A DNA stretch of 9,202 nucleotides, taken from Porphyrobacter sp. Lineage in GTDB: Bacteria > Pseudomonadota > Alphaproteobacteria > Sphingomonadales > Sphingomonadaceae. The notes below the pieces were generated by a model that worked only from the letters and a program-made list of their open reading frames with translations, was not told the origin of the DNA and searched no databases. Shown here one piece after another: positions 1 to 6,114 of the stretch. The DNA lies in contig JAGKSZ010000055.1 in NCBI GenBank assembly GCA_018991295.1, positions 1 to 9,202 on the forward strand, written 5' to 3'. The position numbers and the translations under genes were made by a program. Positions within the stretch are counted from its first letter, which is position 1, and each line of letters begins with the position of its first letter.

Positions 1-50
1 CGAAGGGCTGCACTTTTCTTCGATCCACGCGCATAGCCGCAAGAAAGTCA

Positions 51-77
51 GTGCTTCGACAAGCTCAGCACGAACGG
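51..77. repeat. Short palindromic intergenic repeat downstream of ispE
   Basis: The element begins GTGCTTCGACAAGCTCAGCA and ends CGAACGG. Five-base arms (GTGCT at 51-55, AGCAC at 67-71) can pair around an imperfect centre. From memory, near-identical copies (CTTCGACAAGCTCAG core) occur many times between genes in sphingomonads and other GC-rich proteobacteria; I could not search for them here. It lies 13 bases past the ispE stop. Read on the minus strand, the hairpin is followed by TGACTTTCTT, so it might also help end the ispE transcript or protect its 3' end. That role is inference. Nothing else is recognisable in 1-89. Confidence 0.6.
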
Positions 78-89
78 GTCTTTGGAATC

Positions 90-932
90 TCACCGCAACC
101 GACCCGCCATCGTCCACCAGCCCTCCGGCATGGCCGCCGCCGCCGCATCGCGGGCCTCGGGCGTATCGTAAAGCGCAAAGCAGGTCGCGCCCGAGCCGGA
201 CATGCGGGCGAGCCACGGGCTGGTCTTGCGGAGTGCCGCCAGCACCTCGGCGATTTCGGGGCAGAGCGAGATCGCGGGCGTTTCGAGGTCGTTGCGCCCT
301 TCCCTTGCGATCTTCGAGGCGGGGCCTTCGGGCAGCGCGCCGCGATCCACCCTGTCCCACGCCTTGAACACCGGGCCGGTCCAGAGCGGCACGCGCGGGT
401 TGACCAGCAGGACGGGAGTACCGGCGAGGTCGTCCTCGACCTCGACCTGCTCGGTGCCGGTGCCAAGGCCGATGTGGGTGCGGCTCAGCACGCAGGCAGG
501 CACATCCGCGCCGAGTTTAGCCGCGCGCGCCTGCCAGTCATCGGGCAGGCCGTGGAGCGCCTCGACGATCCGAAACACCGCCCCCGCATCGGCTGACCCA
601 CCGCCAAGACCAGCCGCGACGGGAAGGTTCTTCTCCAGCGTCACCGCGAGGCCTTGGGGGCGCGGGAGGGTATTCAGGGCGCGGGCGACGAGGTTGTCGA
701 ACGGCGGAGCCCCCACCCCCGGCCCCTCCCCGGTGGGGAGGGGAGAAGAAAGGGTCGCAGCAAATTCGCCCACCACATGCAGGCTGTCCTGCGCGGCAGG
801 CGCGGCGCTCAGCACATCGCCCGCATCGACGAAGGCGAACAGGGTCTCGAGCTCGTGATACCCGTCCTCCCGCCGCCTGCGAACATGCAGCGCTAGGTTG
901 ATCTTGGCGTAGGCGGTTTCGGTAGTGGTCAC
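90..932 (-). CDS. ispE: 4-diphosphocytidyl-2-C-methyl-D-erythritol kinase (IspE)
   Basis: IspE phosphorylates CDP-methylerythritol with ATP, the fourth step of the non-mevalonate isoprenoid pathway; it is cytosolic and normally essential. This 280-residue protein shows the GHMP-kinase signatures in order: AKINLAL with the substrate-binding Lys10, DGYHELETLF at 23-32, the glycine-rich ATP loop AGLGGGSADAG at about 107-117, GADVPACV with the predicted catalytic Asp143, and MSGSGATCF at 244-252. Length matches the family (about 280). I chose the GTG at 932-930 because it puts the AKIN motif at the usual N-terminal position and overlaps the upstream stop as GTGA. An ATG at 983 would add 17 unlikely residues. 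No Shine-Dalgarno sequence precedes the GTG, which fits translational coupling. Residues about 61-78 are a Pro/Gly-rich insertion encoded by a palindromic repeat. Confidence 0.95.
   Translation of the reverse strand: MTTTETAYAKINLALHVRRRREDGYHELETLFAFVDAGDVLSAAPAAQDSLHVVGEFAATLSSPLPTGEGPGVGAPPFDNLVARALNTLPRPQGLAVTLEKNLPVAAGLGGGSADAGAVFRIVEALHGLPDDWQARAAKLGADVPACVLSRTHIGLGTGTEQVEVEDDLAGTPVLLVNPRVPLWTGPVFKAWDRVDRGALPEGPASKIAREGRNDLETPAISLCPEIAEVLAALRKTSPWLARMSGSGATCFALYDTPEARDAAAAAMPEGWWTMAGRLR
699..752. repeat. Palindromic GC-rich repeat inserted in frame within ispE
   Basis: A perfect inverted repeat lies at 723-743: arms CCCCTCCCC (723-731) and GGGGAGGGG (735-743) around a 3-base loop, flanked by the C-run CCCCCACCCCCGG at 710-722. 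On the coding strand it is translated as SSPLPTGEGPGVGAPP within IspE residues 61-78. From memory, this sequence and its translation recur at scattered loci in many alphaproteobacterial genomes, usually between genes. The exact element borders are uncertain. The flanking protein (GEFAAT before, DNLVARAL after) fits the IspE family without the insert, which supports insertion into an existing gene. Confidence 0.7.
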
Positions 933-1165
933 GTGCGTCGATCGCTTCGCTTCAAGCGTCCGAACGAGCCTTTCGCGATCCATTGCATGACCGAATGCGC
1001 CCCGAGGATGAAGCCGACGATCAGGATGACCCGGTCTACTTCGGGTATCACCTGCTTGAGGTTTTCGCTCGTGAAGCCCGCAAAGAAGAGCGCGGCGAGG
1101 AAGACCAGCACAGCCAGGACGGCACGCAATCGCTCGATGGAGAACATGCCGTCCCGTAACCTCAC
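929..1165 (-). CDS. Small two-helix membrane protein, function unknown
   Basis: This 78-residue protein has two predicted hydrophobic segments, about residues 12-30 (rich in Leu, Ala, Val and Phe) and 43-63 (VDRVILIVGFILGAHSVMQW), and a basic tail ending KRSDRRT. I recognise no family. The GTG at 1165-1163 overlaps the ETF-QO stop as GTGA, and the gene's own stop overlaps the ispE GTG in the same way, so it appears to be translated within one operon. An alternative ATG at 1147 (MFSIERLRAV) has GGGA 4 bases and GAGG 12 bases upstream; it would drop six residues and keep both helices. The hydrophobic pattern and the tight junctions on both sides suggest a real gene. Both neighbours are cytoplasmic or membrane-associated enzymes and give no clear hint of role. 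Confidence 0.75.
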   Translation of the reverse strand: MRLRDGMFSIERLRAVLAVLVFLAALFFAGFTSENLKQVIPEVDRVILIVGFILGAHSVMQWIAKGSFGRLKRSDRRT

Positions 1166-2812
1166 ATATTCGGATAGTTCGGCCCGCCGCCGCCTTCCGG
1201 CGTCACCCAGTTGATGTTCTGGTTGGGGTCCTTGATGTCGCAGGTCTTGCAGTGGACGCAGTTCTGCGAGTTGATCTGGAACTTAGGCGCGCCGGTCTTC
1301 TCGTCGACCAGCCATTCATAGACCCCCGCCGGGCAGTAACGCGCCGAGGGGCCGCCGAACACTTCCAGCTCGCTCGCCTGCTGAAGCCCGAGGTCGCTCA
1401 CCTGAAGGTGCACCGGCTGATCCTCGGCATGGTTAGGTGTAGCTGTAGGCGACGTTGGTGAGGCGGTCGAAGGTGATCACGCCATCGGGCTTGGGGTAGT
1501 CGATCTTGGGATAGAGATCGGCGCGGCCGGTGTAGGTATAGTCCGGCTTGTGCTTCATCGAGATCGGCAGGCCGATCTTCAATGTGCGCATCCACATGTC
1601 GATGCCTGCCAGCGCCGTGCCGATGTCGCCGCCGTACTTGGCGACCGCAGGCTGCGCGTTCTGCACCAGCTTCAGCTCCGCCGCGATCCAGCTCGAACGC
1701 ACCGCCGCATCGTAATCAGCGAGTTCAGTGTTGGCGTGGCCCGCCGCCACCGCCGCCGCGATGCTTTCCGCCGCCAGCATCCCGCTCTTCATCGCGGTGT
1801 GGCTACCCTTGATGCGCGGCACGTTGACGAAGCCCGCCGCGCAGCCGATCAGCGCGCCGCCGGGGAAGGCGAGCTTGGGCACCGACTGCCAGCCGCCCTC
1901 GTTGATCGCGCGCGCGCCGTAGCTCACCCGCTTGCCGCCTTCGAGATATTCGCGGATCGCCGGGTGCTTCTTCCAGCGCTGGAATTCCTGATAGGGCGAG
2001 ACCCAGGGGTTCTTGTAATCGAGCGCGGTCACGAAGCCCAAGGCCACCTGCCCGTTCGCCTGATGGTAGAGGAAGCCCCCGCCCCAGCTGTCGCTTTCGG
2101 TGAGCGGCCAGCCTTGCGTGTGGATCACGCGGCCCGGCTTATGCTTCCCCGGATCAATGTCCCACAATTCCTTGATGCCAAGGCCATAGACCTGCGGCTG
2201 GCAGTTCGCTTCAAGATCGAACATCGCCTTCATGCGCTTGGTCAGGTGCCCGCGTGCGCCTTCGGCAAACAGGGTGTACTTGGCGTGGATTTCCATGCCG
2301 GGCTGGTAATCGCCCTTGTGGCTGCCATCAGCGGCAACGCCCATGTCCTGCGTGATCACGCCGGCAACCGCGCCGTTTTCATCGATCATCACTTCGGCAG
2401 CGGGAAAGCCGGGGAACACCATCACCCCCAGCCCTTCGGCCTGTTCGGCGAGCCAGCGGGTAAGGTTGCCGAGGCTGCCGGTGTAGCAGCCGTGGTTGCT
2501 CATCAGCGGGGGCATGATCGCGTGCGGCATCGAGGTCTTGCCGGTCTTGGAGAGCACCCAGTGCCAGTTATCGGTCACCGGGGTTTCGGCCATGGGGCAG
2601 CCCATGGTGCGCCAATCAGCCAGAAGCTCATCCAGAGACTTGGGATCCACCACCGCGCCCGAGAGGATATGCGCCCCGATTTCCGAGCCCTTTTCGAGCA
2701 CGATCACTTCAAGGTCAGCGTTGATCTGCTTCAGCCGGATCGCTGCGGAAAGCCCCGCCGGGCCGCCGCCCACGATCACCACATCGCAGGGCATTGATTC
2801 ACGTTCGCTCAT
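1162..2812 (-). pseudogene. Electron transfer flavoprotein-ubiquinone oxidoreductase (ETF-QO), frameshifted near 1435
   Basis: ETF-QO (human ETFDH family) is a monotopic inner-membrane enzyme that takes electrons from reduced ETF, through FAD and a [4Fe-4S] cluster, to ubiquinone, linking acyl-CoA and amino-acid dehydrogenases to respiration. The ATG at 2812 follows AGGAAAG (2824-2818). The N-terminus carries the FAD-binding VVIVGGGPAGLSAA, with GGGPAG at residues 15-20, then EKGSEIGAHILSGAV. The first frame runs 459 residues to a TAA at 1435-1433. Ignoring one base (A at 1435 on the plus strand) gives YSYTNHAEDQPVHLQV and a 549-residue protein of normal family length. The second part holds all four cluster cysteines (Cys493 in CPAGVYE; Cys518, 521 and 524 in CVHCKTC) and the conserved end NINWVTPEGGGGP. 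Both halves look fully conserved, so a sequencing error or a very recent mutation are the main explanations. As written, the product lacks the cluster domain. Confidence 0.9.
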
Positions 2813-2817
2813 CGAGG

Positions 2818-2824
2818 CTTTCCT
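2818..2824 (-). promoter_or_regulatory. Ribosome binding site deciding the ETF-QO start
   Basis: AGGAAAG on the minus strand ends 5 bases before the ATG at 2812 (the AGGA core is 8 bases away). It supports MSERESMPCD as the N-terminus over the in-frame ATG at 2884, which would add 24 residues with no family resemblance. Confidence 0.6.
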
Positions 2825-2938
2825 GATCCTTGTTGGTTTTGCCGCGCACTCCGCACGATCTGGCGATATGCCTTGTCCGTCCACTTGCTAAGCGGCCGCG
2901 CGCCAGTCAAGAGCCGCATTGGATAGCATGACCCGGCA

Positions 2939-3763
2939 ATGACCCCCCTCGCCCCTTCCCTTGCGCAAGAATTTGCGAGCGCGCTGGCCTGGTGGCAGAT
3001 GGCCGGGGTCGATTGCGATTTTCACGATGACGCTACGGCGTGGTTGTCAGACCGTCCCGCGCCGGGCGCTGCGACTGATAGCTCCGGGCCCGCCAGCCCG
3101 CATGGACGCGCTGATAGGCCTGCTGCCAGCACCGCATCCATCCACGAACGACGCGCCCCTGTTCCGGCGCCCGTTCTGGCCGCCGTGTCCGCGCCCGCCG
3201 CTGCAGCAACACGCCGCGATTGGCTGGGCGATTCGCCCCCGGCCGATCTTGCCGCCTTTCGCCAATGGTGGATGGAAGCGCCCGGCCTTGCCCCATCATC
3301 CAGCTATCCCCGGATTGCCGCGCGCGGGAACGCGGGCGCTGCGCTGATGGTGCTTGTCCCCCAGCCCGAGGCTGCCGACACTGATCGGCTGCTGTCCGGC
3401 CCGCAAGGCCGCCTGCTGGCCAATATCCTTGCCGCGATGGGACTGGATGAAAACGCCGTCTATATCGCCGCCGCCCTGCCTTCGCACACGCCGATGGCCG
3501 ATCTGGCAATGCTGGCTGCCGAAGGGCTGGATGCCGTCACGCTGCATCACATCGGCCTTGTCGCCCCGCAGCGCCTGATCGCCTTTGGCACCGGCCTTGG
3601 CGCGATGCTGGGCGGATTGCCCGATCATCCTTTACGGGAAATCAACCATGCCGGGCGCAATATCCCTGCAACCCTGAGCGAAACGCTCGATGCCCTGATG
3701 GAAATGCCCCGGCTCAAAGCCCGGTTCTGGCGGAGATGGATGGAATGGTCGGCCACAAACTGA
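2939..3763 (+). CDS. Uracil-DNA-glycosylase-like protein with degenerate active site
   Basis: This 274-residue protein has three parts: a short N-terminal helix (EFASALAWWQMAGVDCDF, 11-28), a Pro/Ala-rich low-complexity stretch (about 38-92), and a C-terminal domain that follows the family 4/5 uracil-DNA glycosylase plan. Family-like elements are GPQGRLLANILAAMGLDENA (154-173), VYIAAALPSHTP (174-185), HHIGLVAPQRLIAFGTGLGA (203-222) and the end MEMPRLKARFWRRW (255-268). Residues that make family 4 enzymes active are missing: the GEAPG-type motif is VPQPEAAD, the HPS-type motif before the final helix is LSE, and there is only one cysteine (Cys26), so no four-Cys iron-sulphur site. I infer a protein with the fold but without normal glycosylase activity. 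It starts a plus-strand run divergent from the ETF-QO operon, and its 3' end overlaps the transglycosylase gene. No strong ribosome binding site is visible before the ATG. Confidence 0.75.
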   Translation: MTPLAPSLAQEFASALAWWQMAGVDCDFHDDATAWLSDRPAPGAATDSSGPASPHGRADRPAASTASIHERRAPVPAPVLAAVSAPAAAATRRDWLGDSPPADLAAFRQWWMEAPGLAPSSSYPRIAARGNAGAALMVLVPQPEAADTDRLLSGPQGRLLANILAAMGLDENAVYIAAALPSHTPMADLAMLAAEGLDAVTLHHIGLVAPQRLIAFGTGLGAMLGGLPDHPLREINHAGRNIPATLSETLDALMEMPRLKARFWRRWMEWSATN

Positions 3764-5517
3764 AGCGTTCGGGAACGGCGCTGGCGGCGCTGGTGCTGGC
3801 TGGTCTTGGCCTTCACGCCCCGGCCGCAGCGCAGGCGGGCGATCTGGTGGCGCGCTGGAACGGCGCGAGCCCTGCCGAACGCGCCCTGCCGCAGGTGCTT
3901 TCCCCCGATGATCGCAACACCTACCGCCAGCTGTTTGCCGCCATCGATGCCGAACAATGGCCGCAGGTTGAAAGCCTGCTGGCCCAGAAGCCCGATGGCC
4001 TGCTGACCCAGGCCGCACGGGCCGAATATTACACCCACGCCAAAAGCCCCAAGATCAGCGCCGATCAGATCGCCCAGTGGTTTGCCGCCGGAACCGATCT
4101 GCCGCAGGCCGAACAACTCGCCAAGATGGGGGCCAAACGCGGGCTGACCGCCCTGCCCGCCCTGCCGACCGGGCAGGGCTTCCAGCGCCAGCCCTATGCC
4201 CCCAAGCGCATCCTGCCGCGCGCGGTGAGCGATGGCACCATGCCTTCGGCCAGTGCCACTGCCATCCTTGCCGCGATCAAGGCCGATAACCCTGCCGAAG
4301 CCCACCGCCTGCTGACTGAAATCGATCCGATGCTCTCCAGCGATGCCCGCGCCGAATGGCGCCAGCGCGTGGCGTGGAGCTATTACATCGAGAACAACGA
4401 TAACGCCGCGCTCGAACTGGCGCGCAGCGTGGCCGATGGCTCGGGCGAATGGGTCAGCGAAGGCGCGTGGGTCGAAGGGCTGGCCGCATGGCGCATGGGC
4501 TATTGCCAGCTGGCAGGTGAGGCTTTCGTGCGCGTGGCCAATCGCGCATCCAATGTCGAACTGGCAGCGGCCGGGCATTACTGGGCCGCCCGCGCTGCCG
4601 TGCGTTGCCGCGAACCGGGGCAGGCGCAGCAGCACCTTTCGGCGGCTGCGCGCATGGACGAGACGCTTTACGGGATGCTGGCAGCAGACCAGCTCGGCGT
4701 GGAACTGCCCGCCCACGCCCCGCCCGCCGCGCTCAGCCGCGAAGACTGGAGCCAGCTTGCCGCGCGCCCCAATGTGCGCGTTGCCGCCGCGCTGATCGAA
4801 ATCGGGCGCCCGGCGCTGGCCGATGAAGTGCTGCGCCACGAAGCGCGGATCGGCCCTGCCTATCAATATGGCGCGCTGGCGCGGCTGGCCCGCGAACTGG
4901 GCCTGCCCTCCACCCAGCTGTTCATGGCGCACAACGCCCCTTACGGCACCTCCAGCGATCCCAGCTTGCGCTTCCCCGTCGCCTATTGGCAGCCGGTGGG
5001 CGGCTGGCAGGTCGATCCGGCGCTGGCCTTTGCCCATGCATTGCAGGAATCGAATTTTCGCGCCGCCGCTGTCAGCCCGGCCAATGCGCGGGGCCTGATG
5101 CAGATCATGCCCGGCACCGCGCGCGATCATTCGGGCCGCCTCAGCCTTGGCGCATCCTATGCCGATCTCAACGATCCGCAGGTCAACCTTGCCTATGGCC
5201 AGCGCCATCTGGAAATGCTGCGCGACCATCCGGCCACCGGCGGCGCGCTGCCCAAGATCATGGCGGCCTATAATGCCGGGCTTTCGCCGGTGGGGCGCTG
5301 GAACGCTGAAATCAACGATCAGGGCGATCCGCTGCTGTGGATGGAATCGATCCCCTATTGGGAAACCCGCGGCTATGTGGCGATCGTGATGCGCAATTAC
5401 TGGATGTATGAACGCGCCGCAGGCGTCACCTCGCCCAGCCGCCGCGCCCTGGCACAAGGGCGCTGGCCGGAATTTCCCCGCGCTGCTACCACCCGCTCTG
5501 CCAGTCTGGAGCGATAA
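3745..5517 (+). CDS. Slt-type soluble lytic murein transglycosylase
   Basis: The enzyme cleaves the MurNAc-GlcNAc bond of peptidoglycan with formation of 1,6-anhydro-MurNAc, in the periplasm. The 590-residue protein begins with a Sec signal peptide (basic HKLKR, a hydrophobic stretch, then APAAAQA as a probable cleavage site near residue 32). A long, Ala-rich, all-helical region follows (about 40-400), as in the Slt70 superhelical ring. The catalytic SLT domain covers about 415-540 and shows AHALQESNF with catalytic Glu435, GLMQIMPGTA, NLAYGQRHLEML, and AAYNAGLSPVGRW. ATG 3745 has GGAG (3732-3735) at a 9-base spacing, whereas the in-frame ATG at 3736 directly abuts it, so 3745 is preferred. 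The start lies inside the preceding gene (19-base overlap), which suggests coupled translation. moaB follows after 13 bases. Confidence 0.93.
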   Translation: MVGHKLKRSGTALAALVLAGLGLHAPAAAQAGDLVARWNGASPAERALPQVLSPDDRNTYRQLFAAIDAEQWPQVESLLAQKPDGLLTQAARAEYYTHAKSPKISADQIAQWFAAGTDLPQAEQLAKMGAKRGLTALPALPTGQGFQRQPYAPKRILPRAVSDGTMPSASATAILAAIKADNPAEAHRLLTEIDPMLSSDARAEWRQRVAWSYYIENNDNAALELARSVADGSGEWVSEGAWVEGLAAWRMGYCQLAGEAFVRVANRASNVELAAAGHYWAARAAVRCREPGQAQQHLSAAARMDETLYGMLAADQLGVELPAHAPPAALSREDWSQLAARPNVRVAAALIEIGRPALADEVLRHEARIGPAYQYGALARLARELGLPSTQLFMAHNAPYGTSSDPSLRFPVAYWQPVGGWQVDPALAFAHALQESNFRAAAVSPANARGLMQIMPGTARDHSGRLSLGASYADLNDPQVNLAYGQRHLEMLRDHPATGGALPKIMAAYNAGLSPVGRWNAEINDQGDPLLWMESIPYWETRGYVAIVMRNYWMYERAAGVTSPSRRALAQGRWPEFPRAATTRSASLER

Positions 5518-5530
5518 GGGAGCAAGGCCT

Positions 5531-6061
5531 GTGGCGATTGACGAGACACGGGCCTTCAAGCCGATCAACATTGCCGTGCTGACCGTATCGGACACGCGCA
5601 CCGCTGAAACCGATACCTCCGGCGATATTCTCAGCCAGCGTGTGACGGGGGCCGGGCATAATCTGGCGGCGCGGATGATCGTGCGCGATGATGCCGCGTT
5701 GCTGGCTGCGCAGTTCGATGCGTGGATCGATGATCCGGCGATCGATGCCGTGATCAGCACCGGCGGCACCGGCCTTACGGGCCGCGACGTGACGCCCGAG
5801 GCGCTGGCGATGATCGCAGGCGCGCGCGAAATCCCCGGCTTTGGCGAGCTGTTCCGCTGGCTGAGCTTCCAGACCATCGGCACCAGCACGGTGCAATCGC
5901 GGGCGATGGCAGTGGTGGCGCGGGGGACCTATATCTTCGCCCTGCCCGGATCGAATGGCGCGGTGAAGGACGGGTGGGACGGGATTCTGGCCGAGCAGCT
6001 CGACAGCCGCAACCGCCCCTGCAATTTCGTCGAGCTGATGCCGCGGCTGCGCGAGGTCTGA
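5531..6061 (+). CDS. moaB: Molybdenum cofactor biosynthesis protein B (MoaB/MogA family)
   Basis: MoaB/MogA-fold proteins bind molybdopterin; MogA-type members adenylylate it before molybdate insertion, while the role of MoaB proper is less settled. The 176-residue product matches the MoaB layout: INIAVLTVSDTR (12-23), the pterin-binding ISTGGTGLTGRDVTPEAL (75-92), GFGELFRWLSF (103-113), IGTSTVQSRA (116-125), TYIFALPGSNGAVKDGWDGI (133-152) and the C-terminal RPCNFVELMPRLREV. Length is close to E. coli MoaB (170). I chose the GTG at 5531 because AAGGGAG (5516-5522) sits 8 bases upstream and the family begins near this point; an upstream in-frame ATG at 5408 would lie inside the transglycosylase gene. 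No other cofactor or molybdoenzyme genes are in view. The link with the transglycosylase looks positional rather than functional. Confidence 0.93.
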   Translation: MAIDETRAFKPINIAVLTVSDTRTAETDTSGDILSQRVTGAGHNLAARMIVRDDAALLAAQFDAWIDDPAIDAVISTGGTGLTGRDVTPEALAMIAGAREIPGFGELFRWLSFQTIGTSTVQSRAMAVVARGTYIFALPGSNGAVKDGWDGILAEQLDSRNRPCNFVELMPRLREV

Positions 6062-6077
6062 AACCGCTTCGCGCGGG

Positions 6078-6106
6078 GTGACAGCGCGCTCTATGTTCTT
6101 TATATG
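6078..6106 (+). promoter_or_regulatory. Possible sigma-70-type promoter giving a near-leaderless transcript
   Basis: GTGACA (6078-6083, five of six bases match TTGACA) is followed after exactly 17 bases by TATATG (6101-6106, four of six match TATAAT). Initiation would fall near 6112-6115, at or just before the ATG at 6115. The region between the genes is A/T-rich compared with its surroundings, and no Shine-Dalgarno sequence precedes the ATG, which fits a leaderless mRNA. This is prediction by eye only. Confidence 0.4.
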
Positions 6107-6114
6107 TTCCACTC

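Noticed and set aside
13..47. Possible stem between CTTTTCTT (13-20) and AAGAAAG (41-47) near the window start.
   Set aside because: Imperfect, A/T-only pairing with a long loop; not enough to call a terminator or repeat.
1550..2797. A 415-codon plus-strand frame opposite ETF-QO.
   Set aside because: His/Arg/Ala-rich translation with no motifs, fully antisense to a conserved flavoprotein; an effect of codon bias.
2813..2938. Promoters in the divergent gap between ETF-QO and the glycosylase-like gene, including TTGACT on the minus strand (2910-2905).
   Set aside because: Transcription must start here in both directions, but I found no -35/-10 pair with acceptable spacing on either strand, so no site is annotated.
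5408..5530. A longer moaB with a 41-residue N-terminal extension starting inside the Slt gene.
   Set aside because: The extension has no family match, while the GTG at 5531 has a well-spaced ribosome binding site and fits MoaB length.
3625..5889. A 754-codon open frame on the minus strand opposite the Slt and moaB genes.
   Set aside because: It is antisense to two well-supported genes, its product shows no recognisable domains, and long antisense frames are common in GC-rich DNA.
6071..6089. GCGCG / CGCGC hairpin after moaB as a terminator.
   Set aside because: Only five-base arms, a nine-base loop and no T-run; such pairings arise by chance at this G+C, and it overlaps the candidate -35 box.
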